Assembly (NCBI RefSeq): GCF_009870125.1 | Contig: NC_046679.1 | Coordinates: forward strand, 1,364,001-1,428,000 | Direction of reading: 5' to 3' | Origin: Drosophila pseudoobscura | Taxonomy: Eukaryota; Arthropoda; Insecta; Diptera; Drosophilidae | Length of the DNA stretch: 64,000 nucleotides | Shown: positions 26,091 through 36,887 of the stretch, piece by piece | Layout of the letters: every line of letters begins with the position of its first letter | Numbering within the stretch: position 1 is the first letter of the stretch | Position numbers and translations under genes: made by a program | The notes under the pieces: generated by a model | What the model saw: only the letters and a program-made list of their open reading frames with translations | The model's database searches: none | Told to the model about the DNA's origin: nothing

Positions 26091-29000
26091 GCCTCTGAAT
26101 CAATGAATGAGTGAATGAATGAATAACGAGGGCAAATGGCGGTCAACCGCAGGGATAATGGATGGCTTTCCCCCATATGGGGGCAAACGAGGGCGGGGAA
26201 GAAATTAAAAAATCAAATTGTAATTTACAGGGCCCAGGGGGAGCTTTTAGCGAAGGGGTGGGAGAACAATTGCCTCCCAGCCACGTTTGAAGGGAGAGCG
26301 AAAGCCTTAATTTAAAGATACAAAAATACGTTCTACACACAGGTCGCCTTCCCCCACGGACATCCCCCCTGGTGGCAGGCAGGCAAGTGTTTAATTCCGA
26401 GGTGGACCTGGTGCAAAAAGATCCATCCATCAATTTATTCATTACAATGAAATTATGTCGAATTTATATGCACCCCGCCGACCGCCAAGTGACAGGACAC
26501 TGCCCCTGCCCTTGCCCTGCCCCCCACCCCCACACCCAGCCGACAGGATTTGGTGCTGCCGGAAAATCACCGCACAATAAAAATAATAATAAAAGGACAT
26601 CCCATCCCCGGTCTTCCTGCCACGACTATGCAAAATGTTCGAGGGGGTTGGTTTGGTTCCCATTCGGGCATCAAATTTGAATTTCATATGCTGCGCGCCC
26701 GCCCGACCGGCGTGATTGAAGCGTCGGCTAATAAAGTGCCGCCGGATCGGGGACGTCCTGGATTTCGAGGGGGGAATGTACGGGATGGGTCGGAGTAAGA
26801 ATTCCCGCTGCGTTAAGCATCCATTACGGGGGGATGGGGGGTGTGGCCGGGCGGCCGGGCGACCCGGCGACCATTTGATTTATTTTATTCCCCTTTGCCC
26901 CGCTGTTAATGTTTTAATAAGATTGATTTTATTGCGGCCTCCACTGTGGCACTCTGTGTGTGTCTGTGTGGGTGGCTGTGGCTGTGGCAGTGGCAGTGGC
27001 AGGGGACGGGGGAGTCAAAGGGTTAATAAGTTGCGCTCCAGCTGTTTTACGAACTCCCTTATTGTCTCTATTTCGAAAATCTGCCACGCTTTGTGGCCCT
27101 ATTACTATAGGAAATTCTTGAAGAAGTGTCCTTTCCTTAAGGGGTTTCATATCTCCTCTTCGTTGGCTACTGTATCAGTCCACACTTGCGTAATTAACTT
27201 TTCGGCGTAATTAATGCCAAGTCTAATTATTGTTAATCACGCTCAGAGCGGGCCGGAAGACAGGCAAAGGCAGGAGGGAAGGCAGTGTACATAATGGATG
27301 AGATACAATTAAAATCAACTTCCTATGCATGCTCGAAGGAAAGCGAAGGAAATGTATATGTGTGTAGATAAAGGAGGAGTGGCAAAGATGGCTAGAGAGT
27401 TACACTTGGAGAAATTATAAAGCTTCAGGGAGCTTTACGTATCCTTTCAATGGAGTATCTATTTGTGTTCCAGTGTACTCTGATTGTTTCTTCCAACCCC
27501 ATCTGGAGGAGACCGGAGACCCTTCCATCTGCGCGGCTTCGATTGTACACATAAAAGAAGCAGATGCGAGCGCCATCTTGAAACTGTCTCAAGACACAAC
27601 GTATGCTGTCAGCCATTATTTGCCTGCCAGGCACTAACCATCCACCCAGCCACCCATCCACCCATCAGAGACAATCAGAGGACCAGTCGGGTAACCAGGC
27701 CACCACATCTCCCTCCTCCTGCTCTCTCTCTTCGCTGCTCTGCTCCACTCCACTTGATTCCCCATCATTTACTTTGTCAGTATGCGGCAGCTCCATCATT
27801 ATTACTGCTGCTGCTCTTCGAGCTGTTTTCCCATTGTGTTGTACATACAAACTCGTCATCGTCATCGTACTCGTATCATCATCATCATCATCGTCTCCAG
27901 ATCCCGCTCCATCTCCATCTCCATCTCTGGCTGCTGCTGCTGTATTTTTCCCTTAGGTACTTGTCTTTCTTAACTCATTGCGTTGGCAATAAATCTTCGA
28001 CGCTCTTATCTGCCAGGCACAGTTTGGGTTAGGATTGCCCCCAGTACCGCTCTCGTACCAGTGCCATCCCAGTACCATCCCAGTCTATGCCATATGTCAG
28101 TAGTCGCCTGCGCCTCGGCTCGGCTCGGGCCTGGGGGTAAAAATCTATGGCACCTGCTTGGGGCAAAGGGTTTATGGCTTAATTAGTCCCAGATTCAGGT
28201 CCATTTAGAGCAGTTTAAAATTCAATTTCTAAGCCGCTTTTACTGCAGCAGCTTTGGGTCTCATTAAACGGAAATGAAATATGAACTAAGTCTCGGAAAA
28301 GAAATCTAAATAATTGTCAGCTTCTCCATGAAAAGGAAACCCCAAATGAAGACAATAACACACAGGTCCTGTGCCCCAATATTCGGGGTTTATGGCCAAA
28401 ACAAAATGATGGCCAGAAAGGCCGCACATAAAACACATCACATATTCGGCCGCTGCGCCCTGCGACTCCTCCAGACTCCAGACTCCGCCTGGCCGCTGTT
28501 TATTTATTTGAAATTTACTTTTTGGCCATTTTATGATGCCAAATTTTGACCTAAAAATCATAAAAATTGTAATCAAAATGTTTGCTGCTCCAGCACAGTT
28601 TATGGCCAGCAACCAGGCTGGGATTGGGGCCGCGAGAATGGTCAGATGGGGCCGTGCCAGGGCGGGCCGGGCCGGGAAAATTCTAATAACGTCTAAGCGC
28701 GAGTCCAGGCCGGAAGCAGGAGCCGGCGGAAGACCAGGAGCAAGGGCATGGCCAGGACAAGCTGAAGGCTCAACGCTTATGGCTTTTTAATGGTGCCGTG
28801 TGTCGGTTTTGTGGCGAATAAAATGGCGCACATTAAAACCCTGCCTGCCTGCCACAAGGAGCCAGCAGCTGGCTCTGCAGCTGGAGCTAGAGGGGCAGCA
28901 ACCAGCACCAATTGCAGTGAGCCCCGAACCATATTGGGGTCATGCATGGCAGAGCTGAGCAGAGCATAGCAGAGCAGAGCAGAGCAGAGCGTTGGGTAAA

Positions 29001-31740
29001 TAAAAAATACATAAAAATATTTTACGAGCCAAGGCAGCCGCAGCCCAGGAATAGAAGGAATAGATGCCCAAGGAGTAGCCACGGAGGACGCACAGGAGGC
29101 ACGGAACCCCGAGATTGCAATAAAAATGGCGACAAATAAAATTGACATTATTGTCATGCGCGCGATTTGATGTCGCCTGTGTGGCATGGGGCACTGTCGA
29201 TCCTCGGAGTTGGCAACAAAATGAGTAAATTTTAATTTACTTAAAAGGCATAAACATAGTAGGAGGCCAGTGGCAGATGGAGTTGATTGGACAACTTGTC
29301 TAAATCTCGAGATAGTTGCCACATTTCTAAGTGAATCAATCCATGCGTGAAGGTCATGGGGATTTGGAGAGAGAATAGAAAGCAAGTTCATTGTTTAGAT
29401 ATAGGAATATATATTCCCTTTGTGGAACAATTGCCGACGGCAAAACGGTATCTGGGCGCCCCAAACATCCTTCCAGGCAACGGCAACTCCCCGCTCACAC
29501 TTTACTCCCTCCGTTTCGAGAGTGCGTGGAGCCAATGATTATTCCGGGTCTTGTCATTCCAATTCGCATTATCCTTTGCACTTATTTTACTACTTTGTGC
29601 GCGGCTGCGTGCCCTTTCTCTGCCTCATGCAGATATCTGTGGCTGTAACTGTAATTGTGTGCTGGTGTGGGAGTGGGAGTTGCAGAGGGGTGCGTTTGTA
29701 TAATGGTGGGTGGCGGGTGTTGCGACGCCCTCACCCAAAAGAGAGAGGTTAGTGTCTGTCGAGTAACTCGTATTGTCATTGTGCAAATAAAATATGTCAC
29801 GACTCTCCCACTCTCCTGGTCTCCCGATCTCCCCCACTTGGGATGTGCTTTTGGGTCCTGCCTCGGAAGCAACCACCGCCCGAAACACGCCCCTGTGTGT
29901 ATCTAACCTTTTGTGCCCATTGTACTACAATCCATTGTAGTCCATTGTGCACGACGACACCCACAATGAGAGCAAATGTTTTGGCTGCTTACACTCGAAC
30001 AAGGAAATGTCTTTTATATAAACTTGGATGAATGGCTGGATGGGGATGGGGATTGGAGAGATATATGTACATGTGCATGTGCGGTGTACGAAGAGTCAAC
30101 CCACATTGATTTCACTGTCATGCAAGAGGAGGGACTTAATTGTGTATAGTCGTACCTTTTAACAAAACTAAACCCCTTTCGCATTTCGTATTTTCCTTCT
30201 GCAGAACAGAACCACACAGTTTTCACATGACAAACACCGAGAAATAAACACAACTATAGGGAAAAGCCAAAGCCAAATCCGAATCTAAATCCATGATTTC
30301 ACCTGCCAAATCCTTTTCAAAGCTGGCAGTCAGGCGAAAAATAACGAAATATTGTATTTTTCATACACATTTTTATCGAAATATAAATGCACATCTGTGT
30401 GTGTGTGTGTGTGTGTATGGGTGGGGGTGAGCCAACTACTACATATACAACTTTATAAAAGACACTCGTCTGTTACTCTCTCCCTCTCTCTCTCTCTCTT
30501 ACTAACCCCATCCTGCTCTTTCTAACCCCGTGTCTTTGTGTTGAGTGCTTTTTGGCTAAATGCGAAATCGATTGGAAAACAATTTCCAATTTTTAAAGAA
30601 TTATCGCCGCCATATTCGCGCATGCTGTACTAAATCACACATAAGTAACCTCTAAATCTGCTACCCGGTAGATCCCCTTCCACCACCCACTCAGTCAGGG
30701 TGGAGAGGCGGGTGGAGAGGGAAAACCTTTTGGCAAAAAGCTTTTCCTTTTTGGCTCGTTTATTTCTTTTTTATTTCCCCTTTTTCCTGCTCCAGCAATA
30801 TTTTCCATTTCATTTTCTGCGCGAATGCCGGCAACGCGTTTAGCTTTGGCTGCACGGCTCACTGACTTTCAGTTATACTAAATATATATACCCATATGTT
30901 TATATATATACATATATATAAAGAAATAAGAATGATTTATTCGCTATTACGACTATGGGATGCCCAGTACTTACCCATTTCATTGAACAAAGTGTGTAAA
31001 GGCTCTTCATCCCAGCCTCTGGATATCCGTACATCGATGTGGGAGTCTCTGAATTCTGTATAGTAATAATATGAATAAAGATATAGTTTAGATACAAGTG
31101 AACAGAGTTCTTTCCAGAGAAATGAACATACCCCAGATCCAAAAGAGTACCAGGTACAATAACCGTCGTATGTGTGTTATCTCCACCGCAATAGAGCTGG
31201 TGGCTGGGCACGGGTGAGCCGGAGGTGGGGACTGGGGGAATTCTGGGGAACGTAACCCGCAGCCATTTAGTTTTATGTGGCCCGTACGAGTGGGTTATTG
31301 CACCTTTGACTCGACTCCAACACCGTGTCTCCGTCTCCGTCTCCATTTTCATTCCCATTTCCATTTCGCAGAGGAACTTGTCACCCCGGAGGGCATCGGC
31401 TTGGGCATCCCACAAAGCATTATTTCACATGTGAGCCATTTATTATTATTTGTTTTTAACGAACCCCGGCTGAAAGCAGCCCAGGAGGAGCACAGGAATC
31501 CCAGCCGCAAGTATTTCCTAATCAGGTTTAACTACTAATAGGATTTGCGAGGTGCCGAATCGTAATTTACATGGCTTTCGCACGGGATACCCAAAGAATT
31601 GAATTGGAAGCCAGAGCAAAGCTACCGCTAATGTATTGTAGCTTAAGCCAAATCCCTTTCGCCACTCCTTTCCTCTGTTTCTGCTGCCTCTCGCCTCCTC
31701 TCTTCTGCTCTGCTCCATCGGCCGGGGCACGCATGTGTGC
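26091..31740. other. Gene-free region between Ptx1 and the small membrane-protein genes
   Basis: No coding region is supported. The frames are low in complexity, such as CTG/CAT-rich sequence at 27484-28032. Visible contents are a GTGGCT/GTGGCA run near 26975-27003, AGCAGAGC repeats near 28950-28990, a (GT)10 run at 30396-30416 and CT-rich tracts near 30478-30500. A possible poly(A) signal for the minus-strand gene upstream (AATAAA read on the minus strand) lies at 31439-31444. Confidence 0.5.
30396..30416 (+). repeat. (GT)n microsatellite
   Basis: A GT run in the gene-free stretch 3' of Ptx1. Confidence 0.9.
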
Positions 31741-32139
31741 TTAGCACAGGGTGGAGCCGATGGAGACGCCACTGACGTCTTTGATGGGCCTGTACCGGGC
31801 GTTGAATCGTTGGCGGAAGAACTTCCGCAGCTGAAGCCCCAGCGCGTAGAGTACCAGGAGCGTCATCAAGGCGGTGGTCAGGGCAGCGCACAGGATCATT
31901 GCCCAGTGGAAGTAGCAGGACACTGTCACAGACCGGTGAAGCCAACCAGTCAGGCTGGTGGTGCAGTCCTCCTCGACGCACTGGCCCAGGTCGTTCTCCA
32001 CACAGCCCTCGACACAGCACCCGTTGGCGCCGCAGATGAAGAAGTCCTCGCTGCTCCTCCTGCCACTCGAGCAGTTGAGCGCCTTTACTTGCCACAGAAG
32101 ATCCAGCAACAGGAAAAGCATCATCGCATTGCCGTCCAT
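31741..32139 (-). CDS. Small Cys-rich secreted/type I membrane protein, unknown family
   Basis: This is an intronless frame of 132 residues with a true ATG at 32139. Residues 1-20 form a signal peptide (MDGNAMMLFLLLDLLWQVKA). The lumenal part (21-78) has eight cysteines (23, 36, 41, 42, 46, 54, 59, 75), suggesting a disulfide-bonded fold. Residues 79-102 are a membrane helix, followed by a basic tail (LRKFFRQRFNARYR). This predicts a single-pass protein with a small extracellular domain. I do not recognise the family. It lies 267 bases downstream of a second small signal-peptide/TM gene on the same strand, so the two may share regulation. Coding-like codon use and clean topology support a real gene. 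Confidence 0.75.
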   Translation of the reverse strand: MDGNAMMLFLLLDLLWQVKALNCSSGRRSSEDFFICGANGCCVEGCVENDLGQCVEEDCTTSLTGWLHRSVTVSCYFHWAMILCAALTTALMTLLVLYALGLQLRKFFRQRFNARYRPIKDVSGVSIGSTLC

Positions 32140-32406
32140 GACGCCTCTTTTTCTCGAGATTTGGAAACAAAACTGGAAATTTTCTCTGTAGCTTCCCCTG
32201 GGCTGATGTTGTTGGAGTAAACTCGGGATGGCAATGCTAGCGATAAATCAGAGGTTACTATGCCCAGATACAGATATCTTTTTCGTGCCATTTTTAATGT
32301 CGATGTATTGAAAATGTGTTAACATAAAAGATTTGGCCTTAAGAATATTGTACTCCGTTCTGTATTTGGGTGAAACTTGATGAAAAGAGGATATACTCAG
32401 ATATAT

Positions 32407-32784
32407 TTATTGAGAGTTATCCAGCTTCCCCTGAGCATTCTCCTGTGGGTTCTTTGGGGGAATATACTCCGGCGGATTGTCGTCCTTGTCCCTGGGATTC
32501 GGGATGAAAGGGGTGTGTGGCCAGACCGATGGCTTCGCCTGCACCAGCCAGAGCTCGTCGAGCTGCCGCTGCAAGTACTGCAGTGCCTTCTGGTGCCTGC
32601 TGGTTATGAAGTAGGTGCAGCCCAGCCAGACGGTGGACAATACGATAGCTCCGATAATTATCAGAACGTTGCGGGGTATTTCTTCGATGAATCGGACCAC
32701 AGCATTGGTGGCGGCAGCTTCCTGGCAGACGTGGCAGAGCAGCAGCCCGAATGTGGCTTGACGGAGTATCGATGTAGTTCTCAT
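32407..32784 (-). CDS. Small signal-peptide/single-TM protein with Pro-rich PPEY tail, unknown family
   Basis: This is an intronless frame of 125 residues from an ATG at 32784. Residues 1-25 look like a signal peptide (core FGLLLCHVC) and 39-60 like a membrane helix (NVLIIIGAIVLSTVWLGCTYFI). The C-terminal half is predicted cytosolic and ends in a Pro/Asn/Lys-rich tail containing PPEYIPP, a PPxY motif of the kind bound by WW domains. The TAA stop is embedded in an AATAAA hexamer on the minus strand (32411-32406). A TATA box and Inr lie upstream, and a 7-codon upstream frame overlaps the start. The family is not recognised. The neighbouring downstream gene has a similar plan but no obvious sequence similarity. 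Confidence 0.75.
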   Translation of the reverse strand: MRTTSILRQATFGLLLCHVCQEAAATNAVVRFIEEIPRNVLIIIGAIVLSTVWLGCTYFITSRHQKALQYLQRQLDELWLVQAKPSVWPHTPFIPNPRDKDDNPPEYIPPKNPQENAQGKLDNSQ

Positions 32785-32804
32785 TTTGGAATCGCGGTTT
32801 TCAT
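32781..32804 (-). CDS. Upstream ORF overlapping the start of the PPEY gene
   Basis: An ATG at 32804 is the first after the inferred transcription start. It encodes MKTAIPK and stops at a TGA (32783-32781) that overlaps the main ATG as ATGA. Such overlap permits termination-reinitiation control. Whether it is translated is unknown. Confidence 0.4.
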   Translation of the reverse strand: MKTAIPK

Positions 32805-32806
32805 GG

Positions 32807-32843
32807 TACTGAGCCGGAATCGGTTGGCTGTTCTGCTTTTATA
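32807..32843 (-). promoter_or_regulatory. TATA box and Inr of the PPEY gene
   Basis: On the minus strand TATAAAAG lies at 32843-32836 and the Inr TCAGTA at 32812-32807. This puts the start A about 33 bases after the first T of the TATA box, which is normal core-promoter spacing. It gives a 5'UTR of only about 26 bases before the main ATG at 32784. Confidence 0.6.
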
Positions 32844-34887
32844 CTAGTGGGATCTTGGTGAGAATTTGCTCAAGTCTCGGAGTGGGTCTTTCCCAGTGCT
32901 GTTCCTCAGAGACTGCAATCTGGAATACATTCTACAAAATAAAAAGGTCTTTAACTTTTCAATGTATGTACATACATTCGAGTGGGAGTAGATCGACGTC
33001 CGAAGATGGTTGAAGCTCTACCTCCAAGAGGACAATTCCATGGGACATTTCCATATTTGAAATATATTTTTTACATATGGAAATTCTTTGGAGAGAGGAA
33101 GGGTATCCCATATTCGCGTCAGGCGCTACGCTTTTGAGGCATTGCTTTAATATCGTTATCGTTATGGAACTCCTTGGGGTTTAATTAATGTTGCAACACT
33201 TGTCGTCGTAGTTTTGCTGGGTGCGGGGGAGGGGCACTTGAGGGATCCGAATGCCTATCAGCATTATGGAAATCCGAGAAATACCAGAGCTCGGGGCAAC
33301 TCAAAGCGACCAAATCGCAAAACCAAATCAGCATAACAAAGTGATTCTAATGTAATGCGTGATTTTGCATAATTATAAAGTTAATAATTAAAATTATTTT
33401 GTGCTGCGTTGCACAAAACCGAAATGAAAACATTAAATTTTAATGATGCTCCTCCAACTCTGTCTCCCTCTCCCTGTCTCTGTCTGTCTCTGCCTCATGT
33501 GGGCGGCGGTGTGGTTGGCCATTTACTGGGGGACTTAGAGGCATGTCTATGGCTATGTACACATGTGGCACTGCCCCTCGGCATATAACTAATGCGTAAA
33601 TATTAGCAAATACCGAAATGGAAACCCCTTTCTGCTGCCACATAAATTTTGAGCCACATATGCAACGCCGAATGCCGAATGCCGAATACCGAATGCCCCT
33701 CTTCCCCATGGTTGCTGTATTTGTAATAAGCAATCAATTATTATTATTGAATTTAGGCAGGGTCCGTGGGCCAGAGAGGGAGGCTGTGCCGCCTCCATTG
33801 GGCAGCTGGTCAGCGCCACTAATGCGTCTAATGAGAATTTAAGCACACTTCAGGCACCACCCCCAGCCCCCCATGCCCCACCTGCATTTGTGCGTGGATT
33901 TGCAATTCGAGAGGTACAGTTGTGCTCGCCGAAAGTGCAAATACAATTACATTTGGGGGTCGCATTTAGCGGCGGTTTTGGTTTACTGGGTTTATGTTTT
34001 CCAATTTCCGACTGCCAATTTGTTGGTCGAAAAAACCCAAAAATCTGTGATTTGCAGAGGCCTGAAAATTCTGCAAAATGAGAGATTGGTATATGCAGGG
34101 CTATCATATCATAAGAATGCTCTCTTCTCCTAGACCCAGGCTTCATTCGAGGGGCCTATGGATCCCCCCATCTCCTCTCCGCAACGACTATGCCACTGGC
34201 TGTTCCTGTACCCTGCTAACGGCCTACAGAGGTCGATTTGCTAAACCGACATCGTTAATGATAATTTAATTATGGCCCTGCCATTCCGGGCTTTGGCGAC
34301 TTAGGCACTCCTGCGATTCGGCTGCGGCCTGGCTAATTGCAACAAATCTGCTTTGGGGTCGGTCGGTCCGATGGCCCGCTCGGCGACCGCTTAGTCGCGG
34401 CTCTTATTAACTGTTAATTGCTGCAAGCCAGAGAGAGGCCACCACCCCACACCCCACACCCCACCCACGTGCAACGCAAAGCCATGAATATCCCATTCGC
34501 TGCTATCCAAGATAGCAGATAGCAATGACAGTTCCTGGTGCCATATGCCATATGCCCTTTCCGATATGAACTTAAACCGGAATTGAATTCCCGCCCCACC
34601 CTCCCCGCCCCGCGATGCGTGGCAATAATAAAACAAAAGTGTCAGCCAAAGAAATGCGCTCTCGTTGCCGATTCGGATGTATGGAAATCCATATTGAAAA
34701 TTGATTTAAATTTTTAATAGGCATTTCTCTCTTGTTGCATGTGGCATGTGGCGCTTTGATAAAAATGCCATGCACGCAGCAGTCGAACAATCGGAGGCTT
34801 ACGGCGGAAGATACGAGTATGCCAGCCCAACGCTGATGGCCCTGACGGGCAGGGGCTCTATTTAAATATGGAAACAACACTCGTACC

Positions 34888-34923
34888 ACTACGAATACTC
34901 GTACGACTACGAATACTCGTACG
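34888..34923 (+). repeat. Perfect 18-base tandem duplication
   Basis: ACTACGAATACTCGTACG occurs twice head to tail. Each unit contains the ACTCGTAC words common in fly intergenic DNA. Confidence 0.85.
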
Positions 34924-36859
34924 AATATAGCAAATGCCAAACAGAAATCGAACCTCGCAGCGGATCGATGCGCTCCAGCTTGCCGGGATGGAGCACTCTA
35001 TGATTGGTGATATCTGGGCATCTGGCATGTATGCGATATGAATATCTATCTATATATATGAAATATACTTGTTTGCGGAGCTGTCAAATCATATTTTAAT
35101 CTGTTTTGATTGCTGACTTTTGTGCAAGGGATTTGTGCAGACTGCACCTGCCACAGAGGAAACAGCATCGGCATCAGCAGCAGCGCCAGTTGCAGATGAA
35201 ATGCAGCGGAAAATATTGCATTTTATTTGACTTTATTTTATTTATGCAAAAAACGCAGCAATTTATATGGAAAGCTCGTGTGTCCCCGGCTCTGACTCTG
35301 ACACTGGCTATGGGTCTGTGCTCTGTGTTCTGTGCGTTTTCCATTTGTTTCATTTGATGTGCGAGAGTTAAGCAGTAAAATCCACTTTTTACGAGTTGTC
35401 CCCGGATTTCTCCCTTTCTCCCTTTAGAGCTTTGTGTTACTCATATGTGAAAGAAAGCATAAGACTGGACTGGGAATTTGTTATTAAAAGATTGCACGCC
35501 AGAGATGAGCAAGGAAGCACACACTGAACATCTCCAGAGGGAATCCAGAGGGAAAAAGTGGTATCATTTCCTCCAAAAACCATCTAAGTGCACCTCGAAT
35601 GCACCTTCTTCTGCATTAGCTGCCATTGAAATACGTCGTTCTCTGCTCACAGTCACAGTCACAGTCACACAGATCACAGTTTGCTCCTCAGTGGTCACAG
35701 TTTCGTTCCTCGTGGGTCACAGGTTTTCCTAAGCAAACCTCATCACTGGCACGCACTCTTCGCCGCTACAGGACCTCCGACCGACCTCCTACATTGCGGA
35801 CGCGGCTTTGGCAGTGACTTAAATACACATAACCCTGGATGGTGATGGTGCCACTGGGCGCTGGCGATGTCGTCGCCTCGTCCTGCTGCTTCGTCCTGCG
35901 TCTTGGTTGCGTGTCTCTCTCGTCTGGATTGTCAACATATTAGCTTCAAATTGCTAAAGTTCTGCGACTTTTGCTGTGCCCTCATTTTCTCACGCACGCA
36001 CAGCTAGCCATCTCTCTCCCTCTCACTCTCCAGCACACCCCTCTTGCGCCCTCTTTCTACCACTTGGGGTGGGGGTGGGGGTGTGTGTGTGTGTGGCATC
36101 ATTGTTTAATGTGGTGTTGCCAACTATTTCAGCCAAAGAGCTCACACGGGTTGCCGTTGCAAAGAGTCGGTTCGGGACCGCCGCCGGGTCCGGGTGATTT
36201 GCTTGCTTAGCTTAACAAGGCCCAGACCATGGTTGTCGGAGGAAGAGGGAAAGGCAAAGAGTAGGGGAACGGCACGGCACGGGTCCAGGTCCGTGTCCGT
36301 GTCTATGTCCCCGTCCGGCAGTCCCCCAGCGCCATCTTTGAGATGCTTTTGGTGCTGCGGCATTCGGTTGACATTCGTAAAATCTCAAAATCCCGAAGGT
36401 CGTTGCCAGGGATTTTCTCAGATTTGGCTAGATTTAAATGAATTAGTTGCTGCCGGCCCCGGCCCGATTGATTTTCTGACCTTTTCGCTGCTTTTTTCTC
36501 CTGCCTCTCCACGCTTCACTCTCCCAGGTCCCCTCTTCCGAGCAGTAGGCCAAAATGCAATTTGGCTTAAGAGGAATTGCATGCCATGACTCTCCATTAG
36601 CTGCAGTCGCCTCGCCTCGCCTCCTACCTCCGTCCCAAATGAGTACAAATGTGGCATCTGCTGGTGCTGCTCGTGCGCTGGTGCCGCAAAATAATATAGA
36701 TGACACAAAATTAGATGGTTAAATGGGGAAAAATGCGCACTGCATTCTGCAAGTAATTAAAATATGAGAAAACAGTTTCAGCCTCGTCCGCCCCTCATAA
36801 AATATGCCAAAGTCAACAAAAGGGATGTCCGTACTCCGTCACTCTTCCTCTGAAGCCGT

Positions 36860-36887
36860 GGTCCTGGTCCTGGTCCTGGTCCTGGTC
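36860..36887 (+). repeat. CCTGGT hexamer repeat
   Basis: Four to five head-to-tail copies of the hexamer in noncoding DNA. Confidence 0.85.

Noticed and set aside
28777..29391. 204-codon minus-strand frame with hydrophobic stretches
   Set aside because: The hydrophobic parts come from AGCAGAGC repeats read in reverse; no consistent codon bias.
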